Virus record (IMG/VR): IMGVR_UViG_3300044529_000016
Coordinates: 1 to 42,730 of that record
From: a virus
Length of the DNA: 42,730 bases
Strand: one strand, 5' to 3'
The first letter of the stretch is position 1, and each line of letters opens with the position of its first letter. A program made the position numbers and the translations under genes. Positions 29,405-35,712 of this stretch are shown here, piece after piece. The notes under the pieces are model-generated. The model worked only from the letters and a program-made list of their open reading frames with translations. It ran no database searches and was not told the origin of the DNA.

Positions 29405-29803
29405 ATGGAGTATCCACAGACAGCAAAAGAGCAGTTAGAGAAATGGGATGCAGGAGATTCTATCTGGATGGTTGAAATGGGAGGGCTTGGCCCTGGCTAC
29501 GAGCAGGCGATTCAGGTTCTCGCTATGGAGTTGGTGCGCGACAAGTTAAACCAGACACTGCCTCCTATTGGAGATCCCGCTTGGGGCTCGTGGGGAGATG
29601 AGACGGTTTCAAGGATTGACTACCGAAAGCCGGACGGAACGTATGCATGTGGTGGATTCAGCGGGGCGCAGGTTGGAGCAGCCAAGAGCCTAGCGTTACA
29701 TATCCTCCGCCATGGGCCAGCGAAGGCATTCTCTGACGAAGCAGGTAAGAACCGCATGATTCAGGTCAGTCGCACGTGGCCGAACATTCCGGCTCCAAAG
29801 TAG
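29405..29803 (+). CDS. Hypothetical early protein (132 aa)
   Basis: A mixed acidic protein (YPQTAKEQLEKWDAGDSIWMVEMGG; SWGDETVSRIDYRKPDG, with a late PAKAFSDEAGKNRMI). No family was recognised. AGGAGG lies 6 nt upstream of the ATG. Translation may be controlled by the preceding structured leader. Confidence 0.6.
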   Translation: MEYPQTAKEQLEKWDAGDSIWMVEMGGLGPGYEQAIQVLAMELVRDKLNQTLPPIGDPAWGSWGDETVSRIDYRKPDGTYACGGFSGAQVGAAKSLALHILRHGPAKAFSDEAGKNRMIQVSRTWPNIPAPK

Positions 29804-29805
29804 TA

Positions 29806-29848
29806 CTCCGTTAACTTCGGTGGACTATTATCCTCCGAAGAAACGGAG
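29806..29848 (+). promoter_or_regulatory. Long hairpin ending in the SD of the 29861 gene
   Basis: CTCCGTT (29806-29812) pairs with AACGGAG (29842-29848), then CTTCGG (29815-29820) with CCGAAG (29835-29840) and GGA with TCC around a 6-nt loop: 16 base pairs in 43 nt. The 3' arm contains the only purine-rich site (ACGGAG) before ATG 29861, so the hairpin would hide it. No T-tract follows. Confidence 0.5.
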
Positions 29849-29860
29849 CAAGATGTAAGT

Positions 29861-30058
29861 ATGAACAGCACAACAAAGCGTCACGAAAAAGCGATTCGGG
29901 AAAGCATCGAAAAGCGTTTCTCTCAGGGCTGGACGCCTGAACAGATCGCAAAGCGGGTATGGCTGTGCTTCGGCTACCTGACGGACTGGACCGCAGATAC
30001 CGTGATCGTCAAGATGCACGCAGGGAATGCCACCTTCCGAAAAGGGTTGTCCGCATGA
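29861..30058 (+). CDS. Small hypothetical protein (65 aa)
   Basis: A basic, helical N-terminus (KRHEKAIRESIEKRF) followed by SQGWTPEQIAKRVWLCFGYLTDW, which reads like a helix-turn-helix or small scaffold. No family was recognised. It ends in ATGA with the next gene. Confidence 0.58.
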   Translation: MNSTTKRHEKAIRESIEKRFSQGWTPEQIAKRVWLCFGYLTDWTADTVIVKMHAGNATFRKGLSA

Positions 30059-30225
30059 TGACCGAACGGGAAGTCGAGCCGATCATGGACAAATTGAGGG
30101 AAGCCGAGAGGATGGTGCTATTGGTTATCTCAGATGACAACAAGCGTGATAGCTGGAGTGCGGCTGAAGAGTGCAAGGTATTTATTTGGAAAGCCATGGA
30201 CAGTGCTGGAGACATGGCCAGATAA
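30055..30225 (+). CDS. Small hypothetical protein (56 aa)
   Basis: ATG at 30055 (ATGATG, either usable) overlaps the previous stop. A helical acidic protein (VEPIMDKLREAERMVLLVI; NKRDSWSAAEECKVF). No recognised family. It is short but well coupled. Confidence 0.52.
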   Translation: MMTEREVEPIMDKLREAERMVLLVISDDNKRDSWSAAEECKVFIWKAMDSAGDMAR

Positions 30226-30235
30226 AACTGTACGT

Positions 30236-30268
30236 TCGACACCACGAGCGGGGAGGAAGAGACGATGA
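30236..30268 (+). repeat. Repeated leader element, second copy
   Basis: The stretch from TCGACACCACGA through the SD to GACGATGA matches 28638-28669 with few changes and one indel. Both copies contain a short hairpin with loop ACACCA just before the SD. Confidence 0.65.
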
Positions 30269-30612
30269 CGAAGCAGCAGAAAGAGAATGTAGAGCAGGCC
30301 ATTAAGGATCTGTGCGCCTGTGATGAGGCGCTTGCCGCGTTGGATCAGTTGGCGGGACAGCATCGGGACCTGCCTCCAGTGGCGAGCGTTTGCTACACGA
30401 AACTGATGGACTCACGAAGGCGGTTCTTGACGAATTGGAACTCGGACGACGAGGAAGTCAAGATCATCCGCTGCTCTGGGGCCGATCCAGAATATCACGC
30501 AGACTCGAAGAAAGCCTGTGATGTCTGGATCGACGCCGAGTCGACCTACGCCAATGCTGGCTTGTGTGAGTGCTGCGGAGAGCGCGCGGCGGAACAGGCG
30601 GCAACACGATGA
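30265..30612 (+). CDS. Hypothetical protein with C-terminal cysteine cluster (115 aa)
   Basis: A helical N-terminus (KQQKENVEQAIKDLCACDEALAALDQL), a mid segment EEVKIIRCSGADPE and a C-terminal CECCGERAA cluster that could hold a metal. GGGGAGGAAGAG lies before the ATG in a leader shared with the first early gene. No family was recognised. Confidence 0.6.
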   Translation: MTKQQKENVEQAIKDLCACDEALAALDQLAGQHRDLPPVASVCYTKLMDSRRRFLTNWNSDDEEVKIIRCSGADPEYHADSKKACDVWIDAESTYANAGLCECCGERAAEQAATR

Positions 30613-30929
30613 GCGATTCAGGCATTCCGATTATCAACGTAAAGCCTCAGCGGAACATCGAGTACGCGGCGGTTGATGGCGTAACCGAGGTGTGCGAGTC
30701 TTTTTCCTTCCACTTGAACCACGAGGATCACGGCGGATTGAGGTATGAGAACTCGGACTACTTCACGAGCCGCAAGATACGCTGCCACGTAGAAGACCGG
30801 GACTGGGTAGCTGAGGCGCTGTACGACGAATGCCAGCAAGTAGTGCGGGATCGAGTGCAGGCGACAATTGAGAGGCTACAGGCCCGCAAGGGCGCGAAGA
30901 TCGCAGAGCAGCAAAGGAGAGCAGGCTAA
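30609..30929 (+). CDS. Hypothetical early protein (106 aa)
   Basis: ATGA overlap with the previous stop. A beta-like first half (IPIINVKPQRNIEYAAVDG; SFSFHLNHEDHGGLRYENSD) and a helical basic C-terminus (VVRDRVQATIERLQARKGA). No recognised family. It lies just before the SSB-like gene, with which it overlaps by one base. Confidence 0.58.
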   Translation: MSDSGIPIINVKPQRNIEYAAVDGVTEVCESFSFHLNHEDHGGLRYENSDYFTSRKIRCHVEDRDWVAEALYDECQQVVRDRVQATIERLQARKGAKIAEQQRRAG

Positions 30930-31456
30930 TGCCAATTTACGCGAAAGCATCAGGAACGAACTACACCCCCGCCCCACAAGGCACGCACGCGGCGGTATGC
31001 GTCGATGTGGTGGACCTCGGAATTATCGAGACTACCTACAGCGGCAAAACAAAGAAGCAGCACAAAATCAAGATCGTCTGGCAGATTGACGAACTCCGCG
31101 ACGACGGCAAGCAATTCACGGTCTCGAAGCGTTACACGAACTCCCTGCACGAGAAAGCCTCAATGCGGAAGGATCTGGAATCGTGGCGCGGTCGCCCGTT
31201 CACCCAAGCCGAGCTTGAGCAGTTCGACTTGGAAGTTTTGCTTTCGGTGGGCGCGATGGTCAACGTGATACACAACGTCAAGGATGGCAGCACCTACGCC
31301 AACGTCGCGGCGGTCATGAAGATGCCGAAAGGCATGAGCGCTCCAGCGCCGCGCGAGTATGTGCGCGAGTGTGACCGGGAGCCAGAGCAGCACGACGACG
31401 CGCCGGATTATCAAGGGGGGCAGTATGCCGCAACAGACGAAGATTGCCCGTTCTAA
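30929..31456 (+). CDS. Single-stranded DNA-binding-like protein with acidic tail (175 aa)
   Basis: The early part (APQGTHAAVCVDVVDLGIIE; KKQHKIKIVWQID; QFTVSKRYTNSLHEKASMRKDLESWRGRPFT, split) follows phage proteins of the DUF669/SSB-like OB-fold group. The end, ATDEDCPF, is like the acidic-aromatic tip of bacterial SSB proteins (DDDIPF) that recruits replication proteins. It lies among early genes and overlaps the next start (ATG 31425). Role in replication or recombination inferred. Confidence 0.72.
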   Translation: MPIYAKASGTNYTPAPQGTHAAVCVDVVDLGIIETTYSGKTKKQHKIKIVWQIDELRDDGKQFTVSKRYTNSLHEKASMRKDLESWRGRPFTQAELEQFDLEVLLSVGAMVNVIHNVKDGSTYANVAAVMKMPKGMSAPAPREYVRECDREPEQHDDAPDYQGGQYAATDEDCPF

Positions 31457-31688
31457 TCCCGTCTTTTCCTGCGACTGCTGTCACCACGTCCGCCCCTCTG
31501 AGGAAGGCGTGCGCTTCAACGAATTGACGTTCTGTGAATCGTGCTGGCAGTTGGTTCTTGCTGAGGCGCACGACCCCGCAGACGAGGAAATCACCGACCA
31601 GAATACGGCCTGGTGGTGTGCAATGCTGACTGCGGCGGGCGTGACATCGCCAGAAGCGCGGGCGGCTGTAGAGAGGTGGGTGAACTAG
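31425..31688 (+). CDS. Small zinc-finger-like protein (87 aa)
   Basis: CDCCHHVRP ... LTFCESCWQL is a CxC/CxxC ribbon. The C-terminal half is helical (TAWWCAMLTAAGVTSPEARAAVERW). It overlaps the SSB-like gene by 32 nt. AGGGGGGCAG lies before the ATG. No specific family was recognised. Confidence 0.62.
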   Translation: MPQQTKIARSNPVFSCDCCHHVRPSEEGVRFNELTFCESCWQLVLAEAHDPADEEITDQNTAWWCAMLTAAGVTSPEARAAVERWVN

Positions 31689-31859
31689 ATGGCGAGACCG
31701 AAGCGCACTATTGAGCAAGAGTGGTACGACGTGTTTAGTGACGCGGACGTATCAGAACAGGCGATCATGATTCGCATGTGCGAGCAGATCCACCGGCAGA
31801 AACGCCGCGGCAAGTTGGAAGCGAAACCCGAGGCGGTGGAGATGGAGGCCACGGCATGA
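31689..31859 (+). CDS. Small hypothetical helical protein (56 aa)
   Basis: ATG directly after the previous stop (TAGATG). A basic-acidic helical protein (RPKRTIEQEWYDVFSDAD; IRMCEQIHRQKRRGKLE). It ends in ATGA with the Gp157 gene. No recognised family. Confidence 0.55.
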   Translation: MARPKRTIEQEWYDVFSDADVSEQAIMIRMCEQIHRQKRRGKLEAKPEAVEMEATA

Positions 31860-32515
31860 GCGGCCTATCGCTGTACACGATTGAGCAATCCCTCGCAGAG
31901 TTGTTGGAGGCGCGGGAGGATCTGATTGAGAAGCGGGCAACCGTCGCTGATGGGCTCCCGCCGCAATCCGCCGACGCCGGGGATTTAGAAGCGGATGTCA
32001 ATGCCGAACTCGCGGAAGTCGAAAAAGCCCTAGCCGAGTACTTCACCCGCGAGATCTCAAAAGCTGATGGAGTGCATTACGCGATTCGCGCATACACCGA
32101 CGTCCTAGCCCAGGCAGAGGCGGAAAAGCAGCGCATCACAGAGCGGGTCGACCGGCTCAAGTCCACACTGAAGCGCATCAAGCAAGCTGCCTGCGAAGCG
32201 ATGGAAGTCTTAGGGAAGAAGCGCATCGACGGGACGGCCGGCAGATATCTGATGTGTAAAGCAAACGGAGGGGTGGCTCCGTTGACTATCCAGCCGGAAG
32301 TTTTACCTAACGATTACCGCGACGTCGTTATACAGATGCCGCACAACTTCTGGTTTTACTTGGTGGGTTCTCTGTCTCCTGAAGAATGGCCAGCGGGTGT
32401 GCGAACGAAATCGCTTGAGCCTAACAATGACCGCATCCGGGCGGCGCTGGCTGCGGGTGAAGAAGTCCCAGGCGCACGGTTGGGAGAGCGGGGAAAGCAT
32501 CTGGAGATCAAATGA
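31856..32515 (+). CDS. Siphovirus Gp157-family protein (219 aa)
   Basis: The sequence follows the Gp157 family: MSGLSLYTIEQSLAELLE, a long coiled coil (AIRAYTDVLAQAEAEKQRI, then RVDRLKSTLKRIKQAACEA), then the segment KKRIDGTAGRYLMCKANG and a closing EPNNDRIRAALAAGEEVPGA. Gp157 proteins are linked to phage resistance in Streptococcus and to replication/recombination neighbours. It overlaps the flanking genes by ATGA. Confidence 0.82.
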   Translation: MSGLSLYTIEQSLAELLEAREDLIEKRATVADGLPPQSADAGDLEADVNAELAEVEKALAEYFTREISKADGVHYAIRAYTDVLAQAEAEKQRITERVDRLKSTLKRIKQAACEAMEVLGKKRIDGTAGRYLMCKANGGVAPLTIQPEVLPNDYRDVVIQMPHNFWFYLVGSLSPEEWPAGVRTKSLEPNNDRIRAALAAGEEVPGARLGERGKHLEIK

Positions 32516-32685
32516 CAAACGAACAAGACAGAGAGCAGGAAGCGCGGGTAGTGGCGATCATGGCGGCTATTCTGCGGGCGTCTCCCACGGAAGGGGGTGG
32601 GTGGGGTACAACTGTCGAGAATGCAGTTTTAGACGCCCGCTCAATCCTTGCTGAGTCCCGCAAGCAGGTACAGGAGGGGCGATGA
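32512..32685 (+). CDS. Small hypothetical protein (57 aa)
   Basis: A helical acidic protein (TNEQDREQEARVVAIMAAIL; ENAVLDARSILAESRKQVQ) coupled by ATGA on both sides. Its last 17 coding bases (AGCAGGTACAGGAGGGG) include the SD for the next gene and recur at 33274-33290. No recognised family. Confidence 0.55.
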   Translation: MTNEQDREQEARVVAIMAAILRASPTEGGGWGTTVENAVLDARSILAESRKQVQEGR

Positions 32686-33329
32686 TAGACACGGCAATTG
32701 AACTGTTTCACGCCGATGGAAAGCCCTCGGGCATTTGGTATTGCTCTGAATGTCGCTCAGTGCATAACGACCAGCGATTAGCCCAATCCTGCCACGGAAC
32801 CACGCACTGCAAGGACTGCGGTAAGGAGCTCGGCAAGCGCCAGCCGTACTACCGCACTCAGTGCGAGGAGTGCTACAGCAAAGAGTGGCGCGAGAGGATG
32901 GCTAAGGAAGAGTTTGAGCGCTACACAAAAGCCACCAAGATAAAGGCGTCCGAGTATACGGGGCCGCAGGTGTTCTTCGGTGATCACTATTACGAAACCG
33001 TTGAGGACGCCATCGACCAATGCGAAAAGCCACCGGAATACGTTTGGTCTGCCAAAGATGTTGGGCTACGAAAGGCCACTATTGAAGATCTCATTGAGAG
33101 AATCCTCGAAGAGGCGTGGGAGGACGCGGACTCCGGCGACCTTAACGGAGTTGAGGAACTCGAAAAGGCGGTGGACGCCTTCAACGATGCTAACAGCGGA
33201 GTCTCGGTTTACATGGTGGACTACAACGAGGCTCTTGTGTTGGACGATGCCATTCTCGCTGAATGGAAATCTGAGCAGGTACAGGAGGGGAAGTGGCCTC
33301 ATGGCGAACTGGACACAGGCCGATCTTGA
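32682..33329 (+). CDS. Zinc-ribbon protein (215 aa)
   Basis: CSECRSVHNDQRLAQSCHGTTHCKDCGKEL and TQCEECYSKEW (split) supply two likely zinc sites. The rest is acidic and helical (ATIEDLIERILEEAWEDADSG) with a late VSVYMVDYNEALVLDDAI segment. No specific family recognised. It may recognise nucleic acid. It overlaps the nuclease gene at 33301. Confidence 0.65.
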   Translation: MIDTAIELFHADGKPSGIWYCSECRSVHNDQRLAQSCHGTTHCKDCGKELGKRQPYYRTQCEECYSKEWRERMAKEEFERYTKATKIKASEYTGPQVFFGDHYYETVEDAIDQCEKPPEYVWSAKDVGLRKATIEDLIERILEEAWEDADSGDLNGVEELEKAVDAFNDANSGVSVYMVDYNEALVLDDAILAEWKSEQVQEGKWPHGELDTGRS

Positions 33330-33720
33330 CGCGCATCTCGCCGGCCGCCGCGGGGTTCAACCGGGCATCGCTCCCCCGGCTGGGCCCCGGCAACCGAAGG
33401 GCTACCGCTCAAAGACCGAGGCGTCCTACGCGCAGCACCTTGACCTTATGGTACACGCCGGCCAACTGAATACATGGCGCTACGAGGCGGTGCGGATGGC
33501 GTTGGCTCCGGGGGTTACGTACATCCCGGATTTCCTGGAGGTGATGCCCGATGGTTCGGTGTTGCTGGTGGAGGTGAAGGGCCGGAAGGGTTCGGGATTC
33601 TGGACCCTTCCGGTTTCCAAGGTGAAAGTGAGAATGGCGGCGGCATTGTTTCCTTGGTGGAAGTTTGCAATCACGTGGCCCGGTGCGAGGCTCGGCACGT
33701 GGGATAGGATCGAACTATGA
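33301..33720 (+). CDS. DUF1064-like nuclease (139 aa)
   Basis: The pattern RSKTEASYAQHLDLMVHAG, NTWRYEAVRMALAPG, VTYIPDFLEVMPDGS and LLVEVKGRKGSGFW is that of DUF1064/VRR-NUC-like phage nucleases. IPDF and EVKG give the PD-(D/E)xK catalytic residues. Such proteins are predicted Holliday-junction or repair nucleases. ATG 33301 lies inside the zinc-ribbon gene; its SD is in the repeated AGCAGGTACAGGAGGGG element (33274-33290). It ends in ATGA. Confidence 0.8.
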   Translation: MANWTQADLDAHLAGRRGVQPGIAPPAGPRQPKGYRSKTEASYAQHLDLMVHAGQLNTWRYEAVRMALAPGVTYIPDFLEVMPDGSVLLVEVKGRKGSGFWTLPVSKVKVRMAAALFPWWKFAITWPGARLGTWDRIEL

Positions 33721-34373
33721 AAGAGCACCCGATTATATTCAGCGGACCGATGGTATTGGCTCTGCTGGCAGGGCGTAAGAGCGTGACGCGGAGGCTGTCG
33801 AAGCAGTGGCTTAAAGTTAAGTCTGGAGATCGGTTATGGGCGAGAGAGGCGTATGGAATTGGCGGCGCGCGGCTGATTGATCCCTGCTTGAACTTTCGCG
33901 CGGATGGCGCGCAGAGCCCACTATTCGGTGTCAAGCCGGGCTGGTGGCGGCGTGCCGAGGAAGCGTTCGGCGTTGTGAGAAGCGAGGAACTGCTCAGGAT
34001 CAGGAATGGTTGGATTCCTTCGATTCACATGCCGCGGTGGGCCTCCCGCATTACGCTCGAAGTGCTGGAAGATGCGCGGCTGGAGCGGTTGCAAGATATC
34101 ACCGAAGACGAGGCCAAGGCTGAGGGAATTGGGGTTGGCTCCCGCGCGACTGCTCCCGGCGATAGTCCCAATATCTGTGTTGGTTGCGGTATGCACAAAA
34201 AGAGCCATATTGGGATTTCTTTTACATGTTTCGGGAGTTGTGGCTACGTCTTTAGCAGCGCTACCTATCGCGGGGGATTCGCTTTCCTATGGGACCAACT
34301 TCACACCAAACCAGGCGAACGGTGGGACGACAACCCGGAAGTGGTGCGAGTCGGCCCGTTTAAGGTGCTCTGA
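33717..34373 (+). CDS. ASCH-like phage protein (218 aa)
   Basis: MKEHPIIFSGPMVLALLAGR with KSVTRRLSKQW, KSGDRLWAREAYG and IHMPRWASRITLEVLEDAR is the characteristic pattern of ASCH-related phage proteins (often labelled morphogenetic). ASCH folds bind RNA or modified nucleotides. An inserted cysteine segment (NICVGCGMHKKSH; TCFGSCGYVF) interrupts the usual domain near residues 155-180, and may bind zinc. Confidence 0.72.
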   Translation: MKEHPIIFSGPMVLALLAGRKSVTRRLSKQWLKVKSGDRLWAREAYGIGGARLIDPCLNFRADGAQSPLFGVKPGWWRRAEEAFGVVRSEELLRIRNGWIPSIHMPRWASRITLEVLEDARLERLQDITEDEAKAEGIGVGSRATAPGDSPNICVGCGMHKKSHIGISFTCFGSCGYVFSSATYRGGFAFLWDQLHTKPGERWDDNPEVVRVGPFKVL

Positions 34374-34594
34374 TGCCACGGATACCAGACTGCAATTGCG
34401 GCTTCTGCCCGCGATGCCTTCGACGCAGATACAACCGCACCTGGCGGGACAAGCACCGGGAGCGCGCGGGCCTTCCGGCTATTGTAGCGAAGCCGAAAGT
34501 TGAGGATACCCGGAAGGTCTACAAGACGACGTTCGCGAAGTGGGCGGCTTCCAGGCGCGAACAGTGGGCTCTCCAGTCCCTCGGGGACCAATAG
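34373..34594 (+). CDS. Small basic zinc-finger-like protein (73 aa)
   Basis: CNCGFCPRCLRRRYNRTWRD is a tight CxCxxCxxC cluster followed by very basic sequence, then a helical C-terminus (KVYKTTFAKWAASRREQW). It is likely to bind nucleic acid. TGATG overlap with the preceding stop. A structured leader follows. Confidence 0.6.
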   Translation: MPRIPDCNCGFCPRCLRRRYNRTWRDKHRERAGLPAIVAKPKVEDTRKVYKTTFAKWAASRREQWALQSLGDQ

Positions 34595-34610
34595 GAACGG
34601 AAGGAAGGCG

Positions 34611-34684
34611 CACAGGGCGTCCTGGTGAACGTCTGAGCCATCCGAAATGCTCGGGGGAGCGAAGCGGAGCAGGTTTAGGCGTTC
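34611..34684 (+). promoter_or_regulatory. Structured leader with a 13-bp long-range helix
   Basis: GAACGTCTGAGCC (34627-34639) pairs over its full length with GGTTTAGGCGTTC (34672-34684), allowing G-U pairs. It encloses TGCTC/GAGCA (34648-34652 with 34667-34671) and is preceded by a CACAGG/CCTgGTG hairpin. The leader lies between the zinc-finger gene and the Sm-like gene, with AAAAGGAAAAC before ATG 34710. Unidentified candidate RNA element. Confidence 0.45.
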
Positions 34685-34709
34685 TCCAGTACGAAAAGGA
34701 AAACAAACG

Positions 34710-34976
34710 ATGAGAAAACTAGTGGAAGTTACCGAAGTGGCAGGAGAAGGGCTTGATTCTTTACTCGGGCAGAATGTGCTGATTTTCTGCCTGAACTACA
34801 TCTACACCGGGAAGTTGACGGGGGTTAACGACTCCTGCATTTTGTTGGAGCAGCCGAGTATCGTCTACGAGACCGGCCCGTGGAGCGATGCAAAATACAA
34901 AGATGTTCAGAGGCTGCACTGCGATAAGTGGTACGTGCAGAGATCGGCCATCGAGAGTTTTGGAGTGGGCAAGTGA
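34710..34976 (+). CDS. Sm-like-fold phage protein (88 aa)
   Basis: The segment LLGQNVLIFCLNYIYTGKLTGVNDSCILLEQPSIVYETG (split) has the layout of a small five-strand Sm/SH3-like barrel: strand, FCLNYIYTGKL, GVNDSCILLEQ and IVYETG. WYVQRSAIESFG closes it. Similar small proteins occur in many phages, sometimes likened to Hfq; RNA binding is plausible but unproven. AAAAGGA precedes the ATG. Confidence 0.65.
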   Translation: MRKLVEVTEVAGEGLDSLLGQNVLIFCLNYIYTGKLTGVNDSCILLEQPSIVYETGPWSDAKYKDVQRLHCDKWYVQRSAIESFGVGK

Positions 34977-34995
34977 TACGCGGGAGTAGGCAGAA

Positions 34996-35343
34996 ATGGT
35001 CGGGGTCGGGGTCATGGTCGGGGTCGGGGTCGGGGTCGCGGTCGCGGTCGTGGTCGGGGTCGTGGTCGCGGTCGTGGTCGGGGTCGTGGTCGGGGTCGTG
35101 GTCGTGGTCGGGGTCGTGGTCGTGGTCGTGGTCGGGGTCGGGGTCGGGGTCGTGGTCGCGGTCGTGGTCGGGGTCGCGGTCGGGGTCAAAGTGAAACGAA
35201 TGCAGCTACCCTCGGAAGCCGCGGCGCTTGACCGGCTGGCTATCCCGCTCCTACCTCGATTCGGGGTGAAGGAAGCGTACCGGCTGGCGCTGAAGGAACC
35301 GGAGAGGGCAAGGAAATTGGCTCTTGAAATCGAGCGGCGATGA
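34996..35343 (+). CDS. Val-Gly repeat protein with short helical C-terminal domain (115 aa)
   Basis: Residues 2-65 come from 32 copies of a GGTCNN hexamer, read as Val alternating with Gly, Ala, Val or Met, giving an elastin-like or membrane-like stretch. From about residue 66 a normal domain follows (MQLPSEAAALDRLAIPLLP; EAYRLALKEPERARKLALEIE). GGGAG lies 9 nt before ATG 34996. The alternative is a shorter gene from GTG 35191 or ATG 35200 and a non-coding repeat. Its 3' end contains the second early promoter. Confidence 0.45.
   Translation: MVGVGVMVGVGVGVAVAVVVGVVVAVVVGVVVGVVVVVGVVVVVVVGVGVGVVVAVVVGVAVGVKVKRMQLPSEAAALDRLAIPLLPRFGVKEAYRLALKEPERARKLALEIERR
34998..35189 (+). repeat. Tandem hexamer repeat (GGTCNN)32
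   Basis: Thirty-two uninterrupted 6-bp units begin GGTC and vary only in the last two bases: mostly GG, GT or GC, one AT and a final AA. GGGGTC units in series give runs of four G suitable for G-quadruplex formation. All three plus frames are open. Confidence 0.95.
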
Positions 35344-35352
35344 GCGCATACT
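35324..35352 (+). promoter_or_regulatory. Early promoter 2 (TTGAAA-17-CATACT)
   Basis: TTGAAA (35324-35329), 17 bp, CATACT (35347-35352). AGCGCATACTGT is shared with promoter 1 at 28600. The transcript would start near 35359-35360, exactly where the first leader hairpin begins. Confidence 0.78.
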
Positions 35353-35359
35353 GTTCCTT

Positions 35360-35451
35360 ACTGCGGCCCAATCGCAGTATTGGAAGACCCGAAAGCGGTG
35401 GAGATCTAGCCGTCTCCACCCATCGGGCCGTCTCGGCTAGGAGATGACAAT
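35360..35451 (+). ncRNA. Structured 5' leader with SD-masking pseudoknot before the HNH gene
   Basis: P1 ACTGCG/CGCAGT (35360-35365, 35373-35378); P2 CCCGA/TCGGG (35388-35392, 35423-35427); P3 GGTGGAGA/TCTCCACC (35397-35404, 35413-35420). The P3 loop CTAGCCG (35406-35412) pairs with CGGCTAG (35434-35440), which overlaps the SD AGGAG (35439-35443) of the TTG start at 35452. The P1 loop GGCCC can also pair with GGGCC (35425-35429). No known riboswitch class was recognised. Confidence 0.6.
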
Positions 35452-35712
35452 TTGCCATCAAAACGAATTTACCGAACTCCCATTCATTGGAAGATTAAAC
35501 AGGAAATATGGGGAATGCCATGTGCTGCCTGCGGCTCCAGGAACGATGTGCATGTGGACCATATAATCCCAGTTTCGAAAGGCGGCACTTCGGAAAGGTC
35601 CAATCTGCAACCTCTGTGTTATTGGTGCAACGGCATCAAGGGCGGCCGGATTATGACCAATCAGCAGATATTGGATAGATATCCAGGCAGGTCCATAAAG
35701 GGGGCCACTTAG
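35452..35712 (+). CDS. HNH endonuclease (86 aa)
   Basis: CAACGS (CxxC at residues 24-27), VDHIIPVSKGG (catalytic DH at 36-37), NLQPLCYWCN (second CxxC-type pair and the N) form a complete HNH/treble-clef nuclease. The start is TTG at 35452, with AGGAG 8 nt upstream. The compact size fits phage HNH proteins near packaging or replication genes, or free-standing homing enzymes. Translation may be gated by the pseudoknot leader. Confidence 0.85.
   Translation: MPSKRIYRTPIHWKIKQEIWGMPCAACGSRNDVHVDHIIPVSKGGTSERSNLQPLCYWCNGIKGGRIMTNQQILDRYPGRSIKGAT

Noticed and set aside
34761-35189. Minus-strand frame with Thr-Pro/Thr-Thr repeats across the hexamer array
   Set aside because: It exists only because a 6-bp repeat without stops is open in all frames; its remainder is antisense to the Sm-like gene.
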